A stretch of 42,448 nt of DNA, from NCBI RefSeq assembly GCF_013464485.1, contig NZ_RAUX01000001.1:75744-118191 (forward strand), given 5' to 3'. This document shows, in pieces, positions 17,578 to 26,129 of this stretch (position 1 is its first letter; each line of letters opens with the position of its first letter). The notes under the pieces are model-generated. The model made no database searches. It was not told the DNA's origin and saw nothing but the letters and a program-made list of their open reading frames with translations. The DNA is from Stenotrophomonas maltophilia (GTDB lineage: Bacteria > Pseudomonadota > Gammaproteobacteria > Xanthomonadales > Xanthomonadaceae). A program made the position numbers and the translations under genes.

Positions 17578-20500
17578 CCGCCCCGGGCCACGACCACGGC
17601 GCCTCGCCGGCGTGCGACGGCGCCGCCGCCGGCATGCGCGGCGGCCTGGTGGAGTTTGCCACCCGCCGCCGCGTGACCATCGCCATGTGCACGGTCACCC
17701 TGCTGCTGTTCGGCCTGATCGCGCTGGGCAACCTCAAGGTCAACCTGCTGCCTGACCTGAGCTACCCGACACTGACCGTGCGCACCGAGTACACCGGTGC
17801 GGCGCCGACCGAAATCGAAACCCTGATCACCCAGCCGGTCGAAGAAGCGGTGGGCGTGGTCAAGAACCTGCGCAAGCTGAAGTCGGTCTCGCGCACCGGC
17901 CAGAGCGATGTGGTGCTGGAGTTCGCCTGGGGCACCAACATGGACCAGGCCAGCCTGGAGGTGCGCGACAAGATGGAAGCGCTGAACCTGCCACTGGAGG
18001 CCAAGGCCCCGGTGCTGCTGCGCTTCAATCCGTCCACCGAGCCGATCATGCGCCTGGTGCTGTCGAACAAGTCGGCACCGACCAGCGATGCCGATGCGAT
18101 CCGCGAGCTGACCGGCCTGCGCCGCTATGCCGATGAAGACCTGAAGAAGAAGCTGGAGCCGGTCACCGGCGTCGCAGCGGTCAAGGTCGGCGGTGGCCTG
18201 GAGGACGAGATCCAGGTCGACATCGACCAGCAGAAGCTGGCGCAGCTGAACCTGCCGATCGACACCGTCATCAAGCGCCTGAAGGACGAGAACATCAACA
18301 TCTCCGGCGGTCGCCTGGAGGAGGGTTCGCAGCGCTTCCTGGTGCGTACCGTCAACCAGTTCGCCGACCTGGAGGAGATCCGCAACCTGCTGGTCACCAC
18401 CCAGGCGTCGAACGGCAGTGCGGCCGACTCGGCACTGCAGCAGATGTTCAACATCGCCGCATCGACCGGTTCGGCGGCCGCCATCGCGGCGGCGTCGGCG
18501 GCGCAGAGCGCGTCATCCGGCGGTGGTTCCAGCGTGGTCGCCAACGGTGTGCCGGTGCGCCTGAAGGATGTGGCTACCGTGCGCCAGGGCTACAAGGAAC
18601 GCGAAGCGGTGATCCGCCTGGGCGGCAAGGAATCGGTTGAACTGGCCATCTACAAGGAAGGCGATGCCAACACCGTGTCCACCGCCGAAGCGCTGCGCAA
18701 GCGCCTGGAGCAGATCAAGGGCACGTTCCCGTCCGATGTCGAGATGACCACCATCGAGGACCAGTCGCGCTTCATCGAGCACGCCATCGCCGACGTCAAG
18801 AAGGATGCGGTGATCGGTGGCCTGCTGGCGATCCTGATCATCTTCCTGTTCCTGCGTGATGGCTGGAGCACCTTCGTGATCAGCCTGTCGCTGCCGGTCT
18901 CGATCATCGCCACGTTCTTCTTCATGGGCCAGCTGGGCCTGAGCCTGAACGTGATGTCGCTGGGCGGACTGGCGCTGGCTACCGGCCTGGTCGTTGACGA
19001 CTCGATCGTGGTGCTGGAGAGCATCGCCAAGGCCCGCGAGCGTGGCCTGGGCATCCTGCAGGCGGCCATCGTCGGTACCCGCGAAGTGAGCATGGCGGTG
19101 GTCGCCTCGACCCTGACCACCATCGCGGTGTTCCTGCCGCTGGTGTTCGTCGACGGCATCGCCGGCCAGCTGTTCCGCGACCAGGCGCTGACCGTGGCGA
19201 TCGCCATAGCGATCTCGCTGCTGGTGTCGATGACGCTGATCCCGATGTTGAGCTCGCTGAAGGGACGGCCGCCGCTGGCCTTCCCGGAAGAAGCACCGAA
19301 CGAGCCGTGGCAGCCGCAGAACCGCTGGCAGAAGCCGGTGGCGCTGGGCCGTCGTGGCGCCGTCGCAACCGCGCGCTGGAGCTTCTATGCACTGGCCTGG
19401 CTGGTCGTGCGTGCATGGCGTGGCGTGGTGGCGGTGGTCGGCCCGGTGATGCGCAAGGCGAGCGACCTGGCGATGAAGCCCTATGCCGGTGCCGAGCGCG
19501 GCTACCTGCGCCTGCTGCCGAGCGCGCTGGCCCATCCAGGCAAGGTGCTGGGTGTGGCCACGATCATCTTCGTGGCGACCATGGCGCTGGTGCCAATGCT
19601 CGGTGCCGACCTGATCCCGCAGCTGGCACAGGACCGTTTCGAAATGACGGTGAAGCTGCCCGCCGGCACGCCGCTGAAGCAGACCGATGCACTGGTGCGC
19701 GAGCTGCAGCTGGCGCATGGCAAGGGTGAAGGCGTGGCCTCGCTGTATGGCGTCAGCGGCAGCGGCACGCGCCTGGATGCCAGCCCGACCGAAAGCGGCG
19801 AGAACATCGGCAAGCTGACCGTGGTGATGGAAGGCGGTGGCAACGCGCGAACCGAAGCGGAGATCACCGAGCGCCTGCGTGACACCATGACCCAGCATCC
19901 AGGTGCCCAGGTCGACTTCGCGCGACCGGCGTTGTTCAGTTTCTCCACGCCGCTGGAGATCGAGCTGCGCGGGCAGGACATGGCAACGCTGGAAGTGGCT
20001 GGCCAACGCCTGGCGGCGATGCTGCGCGGCAACGCGCACTACGCCGACGTGAAGTCGACGGTGGAGGAAGGCTTCCCGGAAATCCAGATCCGCTTCGACC
20101 AGGAGCGTGCCGGTGCACTGGGCCTGACCACCCGCCAGATCGCCGACGTGGTGGTGAAGAAGGTGCGTGGCGACGTGGCCACCCGCTACAGCTTCCGCGA
20201 CCGCAAGATCGACGTGCTGGTGCGGGCGCAGGAGGGCGACCGTGCCAGCGTGGAGAGCATCCGCCGGCTGATCGTCAATCCGGGCAGCACCCGTCCGGTC
20301 ACGCTGGACGCGGTAGCCGACGTGGTCGCTACCACCGGCCCCAGCGAGATCCATCGCGCGGACCAGACCCGCGTCGCCGTGGTCTCGGCCAACCTGCGCG
20401 ACATCGATCTGGGCGCGGCCATGCGTGAAGTGCAGCAGATGGTGGCCGAACAGCCGCTGGGCGCGGGCGTCGGCCTGCACATCGGCGGCCAGGGCGAGGA

Positions 20501-21095
20501 GCTGGCGCAGGCGGCGAAGTCGCTGATCTTCGCCTTCGGCCTGGCGATCTTCCTGGTCTACCTGGTGATGGCCTCGCAGTTCGAATCGCTGCTGCATCCG
20601 TTCGTCATCCTGTTCACCATCCCGCTGGCGCTGGTCGGCGCGATCCTGGCACTGATGCTGACCGGCAAGCCCATCTCGGTGGTGGTGTTCATCGGCCTGA
20701 TCCTGCTGGTGGGCCTGGTCACCAAGAACGCGATCATCCTGATCGACAAGGTCAACCAGCTGCGCGAGGCGGGCGTGGCCAAGCGCGAAGCACTGGTGGA
20801 AGGTGCGCGCTCGCGCCTGCGGCCGATCATCATGACCACGCTGTGCACGCTGTTCGGCTTCCTGCCGCTGGCGGTCGCGATGGGCGAGGGCGCCGAAGTA
20901 CGCGCGCCGATGGCGATCACCGTGATCGGTGGCCTGCTGGTGTCGACCCTGCTGACCCTGCTGGTGATCCCGGTGGTGTACGACCTGATGGATCGCCGCG
21001 GTGATGCCTATTACCGCGAGCGTGGCCGCAAGCACGCCGGTGAGATCGAGCCGGGTTCCGCAGGCAACGCGGCGGGTGCGGAGGAACCGGCATGA
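17574..21095 (+). CDS. RND efflux permease, first of a pair
   Basis: 1173 residues, about 120 more than usual for AcrB-like pumps. A 40-residue cytoplasmic N-terminus (MTAPGHDHGASPACDGA) precedes the first membrane helix. The proton relay is intact: Asp475-Asp476 in GLVVDDSIVVLE and Lys1051 in LVTKNAIILID. Extra length comes from an Ala/Ser-rich insertion in the porter domain (about 277-325) and a long basic/Trp-rich central cytoplasmic loop (about 561-642) that joins the two halves. It pumps amphiphilic compounds using proton influx with the preceding adaptor; the substrate is unknown. It overlaps both neighbours by ATGA, giving tight coupling. Confidence 0.93.
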   Translation: MTAPGHDHGASPACDGAAAGMRGGLVEFATRRRVTIAMCTVTLLLFGLIALGNLKVNLLPDLSYPTLTVRTEYTGAAPTEIETLITQPVEEAVGVVKNLRKLKSVSRTGQSDVVLEFAWGTNMDQASLEVRDKMEALNLPLEAKAPVLLRFNPSTEPIMRLVLSNKSAPTSDADAIRELTGLRRYADEDLKKKLEPVTGVAAVKVGGGLEDEIQVDIDQQKLAQLNLPIDTVIKRLKDENINISGGRLEEGSQRFLVRTVNQFADLEEIRNLLVTTQASNGSAADSALQQMFNIAASTGSAAAIAAASAAQSASSGGGSSVVANGVPVRLKDVATVRQGYKEREAVIRLGGKESVELAIYKEGDANTVSTAEALRKRLEQIKGTFPSDVEMTTIEDQSRFIEHAIADVKKDAVIGGLLAILIIFLFLRDGWSTFVISLSLPVSIIATFFFMGQLGLSLNVMSLGGLALATGLVVDDSIVVLESIAKARERGLGILQAAIVGTREVSMAVVASTLTTIAVFLPLVFVDGIAGQLFRDQALTVAIAIAISLLVSMTLIPMLSSLKGRPPLAFPEEAPNEPWQPQNRWQKPVALGRRGAVATARWSFYALAWLVVRAWRGVVAVVGPVMRKASDLAMKPYAGAERGYLRLLPSALAHPGKVLGVATIIFVATMALVPMLGADLIPQLAQDRFEMTVKLPAGTPLKQTDALVRELQLAHGKGEGVASLYGVSGSGTRLDASPTESGENIGKLTVVMEGGGNARTEAEITERLRDTMTQHPGAQVDFARPALFSFSTPLEIELRGQDMATLEVAGQRLAAMLRGNAHYADVKSTVEEGFPEIQIRFDQERAGALGLTTRQIADVVVKKVRGDVATRYSFRDRKIDVLVRAQEGDRASVESIRRLIVNPGSTRPVTLDAVADVVATTGPSEIHRADQTRVAVVSANLRDIDLGAAMREVQQMVAEQPLGAGVGLHIGGQGEELAQAAKSLIFAFGLAIFLVYLVMASQFESLLHPFVILFTIPLALVGAILALMLTGKPISVVVFIGLILLVGLVTKNAIILIDKVNQLREAGVAKREALVEGARSRLRPIIMTTLCTLFGFLPLAVAMGEGAEVRAPMAITVIGGLLVSTLLTLLVIPVVYDLMDRRGDAYYRERGRKHAGEIEPGSAGNAAGAEEPA

Positions 21096-24000
21096 GTGTT
21101 GCCGAGTTCTCCATCCGCCGCCCGGTCACCACCATCATGTGTTTCGTGTCACTGGTGGTGATCGGCCTGATCGCCTCGTTCCGGCTGCCGCTGGAAGCGC
21201 TGCCGGACATCTCCGCGCCGTTCCTGTTCGTGCAGATTCCGTACACCGGTTCAACCCCGGAGGAAGTGGAGCGGACCATCATCCGCCCGGTGGAGGAATC
21301 GCTGGCGACGATGACCGGCATCAAGCGCATGCGCTCGTCGGCCACCTCCGAAGCGGCGCTGATCTTCATCGAGTTCAGCGACTGGGACCGCGACATCGCC
21401 ATCGCCGCGTCCGATGCACGCGAACGCATCGACGCGATCCGCAGCGACCTGCCTGACGACCTGCAGCGCTACAACGTGTTCAAGTGGTCCAGCAGCGACC
21501 AGCCGGTGCTGAAGGTGCGGCTGGCGAGCACCACCGACCTGACCACCGCGTACGACATGCTCGACCGCGAGTTCAAGCGGCGCATCGAGCGCATCCCTGG
21601 CGTGGCCCGCGTCGACATCACCGGCGCGCCGCCGAACGAAGTCGAGATTGCCATCGACCCGAACCGGCTCAACGCGCATGGCCTGAGCATCAATGAGCTG
21701 AGCGAGCGCCTGCGCACGCTGAACTTCTCGATCTCGGCCGGGCAGATCGACGACAACGGCCAGCGCGTGCGCGTGCAGCCGGTGGGCGAGATCACCGACC
21801 TGCAGGAAATGCGCGACCTGGTGATCAACGCCAAGGGCCTGCGCCTGGGCGACATCGCCGACGTGCGCCTGAAGCCGGCGCGGATGAACTACGGGCGCCG
21901 CCTGGACGGCAACCCGGCGGTCGGCCTGGACATCTTCAAGGAGCGCAGCGCCAACCTGGTGGAGGTGTCGCGCGCGGCGCTGGCCGAGGTCGAATCGATC
22001 CGCGCCGAAGCGTCGATGCGCGACGTCCAGATCAAGGTGATCGACAACCAGGGCAAGGCGGTGACCTCCTCGCTGCTGGAGCTGGCCGAGGCCGGCGCGG
22101 TGGGCCTGATCCTGTCGATCACGGTGCTGTTCTTCTTCCTGCGCCATTGGCCGTCCACGCTGATGGTGACCCTGGCCATTCCGATCTGCTTCACCATCAC
22201 CCTGGGTTTCATGTACTTCGTCGGGGTGACGCTGAACATCCTGACCATGATGGGCCTGCTGCTGGCGGTGGGCATGCTGGTCGACAACGCCGTGGTGGTG
22301 GTGGAGAGCATCTACCAGGAGCGCGAGCGCATGCCCGGGCAGCCGCGGCTGGCCTCGATCATCGGCACCCGCAACGTGGCCATCGCGCTCAGCGCCGGCA
22401 CCCTGTGCCACTGCATCGTGTTCGTGCCCAACCTGTTCGGCGAGACCAACAACATCAGCATCTTCATGGCGCAGATCGCGATCACCATCTCGGTCTCGCT
22501 GCTGGCCTCGTGGCTGGTGGCGGTCAGCCTGATCCCGATGCTGTCCGCGCGCATGGCCACGCCCAAGCTGGTGCACTCGCAGACCGGCGTGATCGCGCGC
22601 CTGCAGCGCCGCTACGCGCAGCTGCTGGACTGGTCACTGCGCCATCGTGGCTGGAGCCTGCTTGGCATCGTGCTGGTGGTGCTGGTCAGCCTGGTGCCGA
22701 TGAAGCTGACCAAGGTCGACATGTTCGGTGGCGAAGGTGGCAAGGACATCTTCATCGGCTACATGTGGAAGGGCGCCTACACCTACCGGCAGATGTCCGA
22801 GGAAGTGGCGCGGGTGGAGAACTGGATCGACGCCAACCGTGAACGCCTGCACGTCAAGCAGGTCTACTCCTGGTACAGCGAGCAGGAAGGCAGCTCGACC
22901 GTGGTCACCCTGGACGAGAAGTACGCCAAGGACATCAAGGCGCTGCAGGAAGAGCTGCGCAAGGGGCTGCCGAAGTCCGCGCGTACCGACTACTTCGTCG
23001 GCAACCAGGGCGGTGACGGCGGCGGCGGTGGCAACCAGGGCGTGCAGGTGCAGCTGGTTGGTGATTCCAGTTCGATGCTGCAGGAGATCGGCCTGGAAGT
23101 GGTGCCGCTGCTGGCCCAGCGCGCCGAGCTGCGCGACGTGCGCATCGACAACGGCGAGAAGGGCGGCGAACTGAAGGTGCGCGTTGACCGCGAACGTGCG
23201 GCGGCGTTCGGCTTCAACGCCGAACAGGTGGCCAGCTTCGTCGGCCTGGCGCTGCGCGGTGCGCCGATGCGCGAGTTCCGCCGTGGCGACAACGAAGTGC
23301 CGGTGTGGGTGCGTTTCGCCGGTGCCGAGCAGAGCAGCCCGGAAGACCTGGCCGGTTTCAGCGTGCGTACCGGCGATGGCCGCAGCGTGCCGCTGCTGAG
23401 CCTGGTCACCGTTGACGTCGGCTCGTCAGCCACCCAGATCGGCCGCACCAACCGCCAGACCACGCTGACCATCAAGGCCAACCTGGCTGAGAAGGTCACC
23501 GCGCCGGATGGCCGCAAGGCGATGGAGTCGGTGCTCAAGCCGATGAACTTCCCGGCCGGCTATGGCTTCACCTTCGACGGCGGCGACTACGGCAACGATG
23601 ACGAGGCGATGCAGCAGATGGTGTTCAACCTGCTGATCGCGCTGGTGATGATCTACGTGGTGATGGCGGCGGTGTTCGAGTCGCTGCTGTTCCCGGCGGC
23701 GATCATGAGCGGTGTGCTGTTCTCGATCTTCGGCGTGTTCTGGCTGTTCTGGATCACCGGCACCTCGTTCGGGATCATGTCCTTCATCGGCATCCTGGTG
23801 CTGATGGGCGTGGTGGTGAACAACGGCATCGTGATGATCGAGCACATCAACAACCTGCGGCGCGGTGGCATGGGCCGCACCCAGGCACTGGTGGAAGGCT
23901 CACGCGAGCGATTGCGCCCGATCATGATGACGATGGGCACGGCGATCCTGGCGATGGTGCCGATCTCGTTGACCAATACGCAGATGTTCGGCAACGGCCC

Positions 24001-24178
24001 GGAGTACGCACCGATGGCACGCGCGATTGCCGGCGGCCTGGCGTTCTCGACCGTGGTCAGCCTGCTGTTCCTGCCGACGATCTACGCTGTGCTCGATGAC
24101 CTGCGCAATGCCGTGACGCGGCTGATCCGCCGTGCGCGCGGAATGGAAATGGTAGAGCCGGGTGCTGCCCGGCTGTAA
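21092..24178 (+). CDS. RND efflux permease, second of a pair
   Basis: 1028 residues of the HAE-type RND fold, starting directly with FSIRRPVTTIMCF and the first membrane helix. The relay positions differ from the first pump: Asp398-Asn399 in MLVDNAVVVVE, and Asn910 where AcrB-like pumps have Lys, in VVVNNGIVMIEH. This VDN/VNN pattern occurs in a known separate branch of RND pumps, so it is not evidence of inactivation. A Gly-rich linker (about 637-655) lies in the second periplasmic loop. The last residues, VEPGAARL, are encoded by a SMAG half-repeat. It is followed by a strong terminator. Whether it works with the first pump as a mixed trimer or alone is not visible. Confidence 0.92.
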   Translation: MSVAEFSIRRPVTTIMCFVSLVVIGLIASFRLPLEALPDISAPFLFVQIPYTGSTPEEVERTIIRPVEESLATMTGIKRMRSSATSEAALIFIEFSDWDRDIAIAASDARERIDAIRSDLPDDLQRYNVFKWSSSDQPVLKVRLASTTDLTTAYDMLDREFKRRIERIPGVARVDITGAPPNEVEIAIDPNRLNAHGLSINELSERLRTLNFSISAGQIDDNGQRVRVQPVGEITDLQEMRDLVINAKGLRLGDIADVRLKPARMNYGRRLDGNPAVGLDIFKERSANLVEVSRAALAEVESIRAEASMRDVQIKVIDNQGKAVTSSLLELAEAGAVGLILSITVLFFFLRHWPSTLMVTLAIPICFTITLGFMYFVGVTLNILTMMGLLLAVGMLVDNAVVVVESIYQERERMPGQPRLASIIGTRNVAIALSAGTLCHCIVFVPNLFGETNNISIFMAQIAITISVSLLASWLVAVSLIPMLSARMATPKLVHSQTGVIARLQRRYAQLLDWSLRHRGWSLLGIVLVVLVSLVPMKLTKVDMFGGEGGKDIFIGYMWKGAYTYRQMSEEVARVENWIDANRERLHVKQVYSWYSEQEGSSTVVTLDEKYAKDIKALQEELRKGLPKSARTDYFVGNQGGDGGGGGNQGVQVQLVGDSSSMLQEIGLEVVPLLAQRAELRDVRIDNGEKGGELKVRVDRERAAAFGFNAEQVASFVGLALRGAPMREFRRGDNEVPVWVRFAGAEQSSPEDLAGFSVRTGDGRSVPLLSLVTVDVGSSATQIGRTNRQTTLTIKANLAEKVTAPDGRKAMESVLKPMNFPAGYGFTFDGGDYGNDDEAMQQMVFNLLIALVMIYVVMAAVFESLLFPAAIMSGVLFSIFGVFWLFWITGTSFGIMSFIGILVLMGVVVNNGIVMIEHINNLRRGGMGRTQALVEGSRERLRPIMMTMGTAILAMVPISLTNTQMFGNGPEYAPMARAIAGGLAFSTVVSLLFLPTIYAVLDDLRNAVTRLIRRARGMEMVEPGAARL
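24152..24174. repeat. SMAG half-repeat inside the 3' end of a gene
   Basis: GTAGAGCCGGG-TGCT-GCCCGGCT, a GTAG-headed SMAG arm, overlaps the last codons of the second RND pump. The stop codon (TAA, 24176-24178) lies right after it, so the repeat supplies the C-terminal residues. Confidence 0.8.
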
Positions 24179-24201
24179 TGCACATCAACGTGTTGTGGTG
24201 T

Positions 24202-24242
24202 GGGGGAGGCCGGTCGTAGTGGGGCGGCCTCCCCCTTTTTTT
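24202..24242 (+). terminator. Rho-independent terminator of the RND operon
   Basis: A perfect 10-bp stem GGGGGAGGCC/GGCCTCCCCC with a 14-base loop, followed by seven T residues. It starts 24 bases past the last pump's stop codon. Confidence 0.93.
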
Positions 24243-24265
24243 GCTCGCCGGGTCTGTTTTCCTCT

Positions 24266-24336
24266 GTAGAGCCGAGCCATGCTCGGCTGCTGCTCACCGC
24301 GTCGCGGCGTCGCCCGAGCATGGGCTCGGGCGCTAC
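24266..24336. repeat. SMAG-type REP pair
   Basis: The left arm is AGCCGAGC-AT-GCTCGGCT with a GTAG head at 24266. The right arm is CGCCCGAGC-AT-GGGCTCGGGCG with a CTAC tail at 24336. The arms have drifted apart but each keeps its own stem. It lies between the convergent RND and TraB transcripts. Confidence 0.8.
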
Positions 24337-24360
24337 GGATTCCGTGGCCGGTTGAAAGGC

Positions 24361-25593
24361 CTACCCTGCGACCTTGCCCCACACCTTGAAGGTCGTCAGC
24401 CACAGGCCGAGCATGCTGCCGATGTTGGTCAGCATGAAGGTCAGCACCACGCGGGTGACGCGGTTGCGGTACCAGCCCTTCAGGCTCTGCGCATCGTCAC
24501 GCAGCTTGAGGAAATCCTCGTAGGCCGGCTTGCGCAGGCGCGCTTCCACCAGCGCCGAGAACGCGCCGGTGGGGATGCTCAGGCGGAACGGCTTGAACGG
24601 GGCCACCGCGATTGCAGTGAGGATGCTCAGCGGATGGCCGCCGGCCAGCAGGCAGCCCAGGCCCGCCAGGCCGCCGGTGTACATCGCCCAGGTCGCCAGC
24701 AGTTCGGTACCCACGCCGAGGCCGCCGCGGTAGAAGCCCACGCCGATGCCAGTCGCTACGATCGCCAGGATACCCAGCGTGAACCACGGGATGTTGCGCT
24801 TCTTCGGTACCGCTTCCAGCTCGGCACGCAGCGGCGCCGGTGCTTCGGTGTCGGTTTCCAGGTAGCGTGCGAGACCCGCAAGATGACCTGCACCGACAAC
24901 CGCCAGCACTTCACGCTGCTGCGGGTTGTGTTCCTCGCGCAGGCGCGTGGCCATGTAGCGGTCACGCTCGCCGATGATGGTTTCGTACAGCGCCGGGCTC
25001 TCGCTGGCGAACTCGCCGAAGCTCGATTCCAGCATGTCGCCCTGCTTGAGCTTCTCGATCTCGTTTTCGCCCACTTCCTCGGACGAGAACAGGCCGGCAC
25101 CAAGGCCGGCGACCAGCTTCAGCTTGCCAAAGAAACCCAGCCGCTGCGAGGCGCGGCGGAAGGTCAGGCCGACTTCGCGGTCGATCAGGTGCACCGGCAG
25201 GTCGCGTTCGCGCGCCAGTTCCACCGCGCGCTTCAATTCGGCGCCCGGCTCGATGTCCAGCTGTTCGGCCAGGCGGCGCTGGTAGGCCGACAAGGCCAGG
25301 TTGGCGGCGAACAGGGCCACGCGGCCCTTGCGGATCACCTCGACCAGGTCGAGCTTGGCCAGCGTGTCCGGATCACTCAGTGCCTGCAGGCGCTGTGGGT
25401 CCAGTTCAACGGCAACGGCATCGAAACGGCCGCTGTCGATGGCTTTCTCCACGGCTTCAACGCTGGCGCGCGAAACATGGGCGGTGCCCAGCAGGGTGTA
25501 GCGCACGCCATCGCGTTCAACGACGCGCACCGGCTGGCCGGCGAACAGATCGTCGCCGGTTTCGGGAAGGGTTTCGGTCATGGGTTCATTCAT
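24361..25593 (-). CDS. TraB/PrgY-family membrane protein
   Basis: 410 residues. The N-terminal part carries the TraB signatures YTLLGTAHVSRASVE (the conserved GTAHVS) and VAVELDPQR, and VVGAGHLAGLARYL with its conserved GxGH later. These form a metalloprotease-like (Tiki/TraB) fold. Hydrophobic segments follow from about 275 to 345 (FTLGILAIVATGIGVGFYRG, LATWAMYTGGLAGLGCLLAG) with another at the C-terminus. Enterococcal TraB/PrgY inhibits sex-pheromone peptide; bacterial homologues like this one are uncharacterised. The ATG at 25593 overlaps the end of the acetyltransferase gene; an ATG at 25581, four bases after that stop, is equally possible. It is the last gene of the minus-strand operon. 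Confidence 0.85.
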   Translation of the reverse strand: MNEPMTETLPETGDDLFAGQPVRVVERDGVRYTLLGTAHVSRASVEAVEKAIDSGRFDAVAVELDPQRLQALSDPDTLAKLDLVEVIRKGRVALFAANLALSAYQRRLAEQLDIEPGAELKRAVELARERDLPVHLIDREVGLTFRRASQRLGFFGKLKLVAGLGAGLFSSEEVGENEIEKLKQGDMLESSFGEFASESPALYETIIGERDRYMATRLREEHNPQQREVLAVVGAGHLAGLARYLETDTEAPAPLRAELEAVPKKRNIPWFTLGILAIVATGIGVGFYRGGLGVGTELLATWAMYTGGLAGLGCLLAGGHPLSILTAIAVAPFKPFRLSIPTGAFSALVEARLRKPAYEDFLKLRDDAQSLKGWYRNRVTRVVLTFMLTNIGSMLGLWLTTFKVWGKVAG

Positions 25594-26116
25594 TTGAAGG
25601 TGCGGTGTCGGCGCCATCGCCGAGCGCGCGCTGCATCTGCACGGTATCCAGCCAACGGCCGTGCTTGCGGCCGAGGCCACGGAACACGCCCACCAGCTTG
25701 AAGCCGAAGCGTTCGTGCAGCTTGATTGAAGCGGTATTGGTCGGCTCGCCAATCACCGCCACCATCTGCCGGTAGCCGCGCGCCACGCAGGCGTCGATCA
25801 GGGCCTGCAGCAGGCCGGTGCCGACGCCCTTGCCCTGGAAGCCGGCATCGACGTAGACCGAGTTTTCCACGGTCCACTGGTAGGCGACGCGGGTGCGGTA
25901 GGTGTTGGCATAGGCATAGCCGGCCACCTGGCCGTCGATCTCGGCGACCAGGTAGGGGAAGCCGCGATCGATGATGTCGCGCATGCGGCGCAGCATCTCG
26001 CTCGCGTCCGGGATGTCGTACTCGTAGGTGTTGACGAAGTCGGTCACTTCCACCGCATAGATCGCGGTGATCGCGTCGATGTCGGCCGGGCCGGCATCAC
26101 GGATGAGGACGGCCAT
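25586..26116 (-). CDS. GNAT N-acetyltransferase, phosphinothricin/MnaT type
   Basis: 176 residues. It starts MAVLIRDAGPADIDAITAIY, and the acetyl-CoA loop is VDAGFQGKGVGTGLLQALI. TYRTRVAYQWTVENSVYVD is characteristic of the Pat/YncA (MnaT) subgroup, which acetylates the free amino group of methionine sulfone or sulfoximine, phosphinothricin and similar compounds. GEPTNTASIKLHERFGF completes the fold. The natural substrate is not known here. The start at 26116 lies 13 bases after the aguB stop, and its own stop overlaps the TraB gene, so it is embedded in the agmatine operon; a polyamine substrate is possible but unsupported by sequence. Confidence 0.9.
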   Translation of the reverse strand: MAVLIRDAGPADIDAITAIYAVEVTDFVNTYEYDIPDASEMLRRMRDIIDRGFPYLVAEIDGQVAGYAYANTYRTRVAYQWTVENSVYVDAGFQGKGVGTGLLQALIDACVARGYRQMVAVIGEPTNTASIKLHERFGFKLVGVFRGLGRKHGRWLDTVQMQRALGDGADTAPSNE

Positions 26117-26129
26117 GCGCGGCTCCGGC

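Noticed and set aside
18513-21035. An 840-codon minus-strand open frame opposite the first RND pump.
   Set aside because: Its His/Gln/Arg/Asp-rich composition is typical of antisense frames in GC-rich genes; the sense frame is a clear RND permease.
16426-24178. Naming the efflux operon smeIJK outright.
   Set aside because: The one-adaptor, two-pump layout fits, but the second pump's VDN/VNN relay does not look MdtC-like, and I cannot check it against the known Sme proteins.
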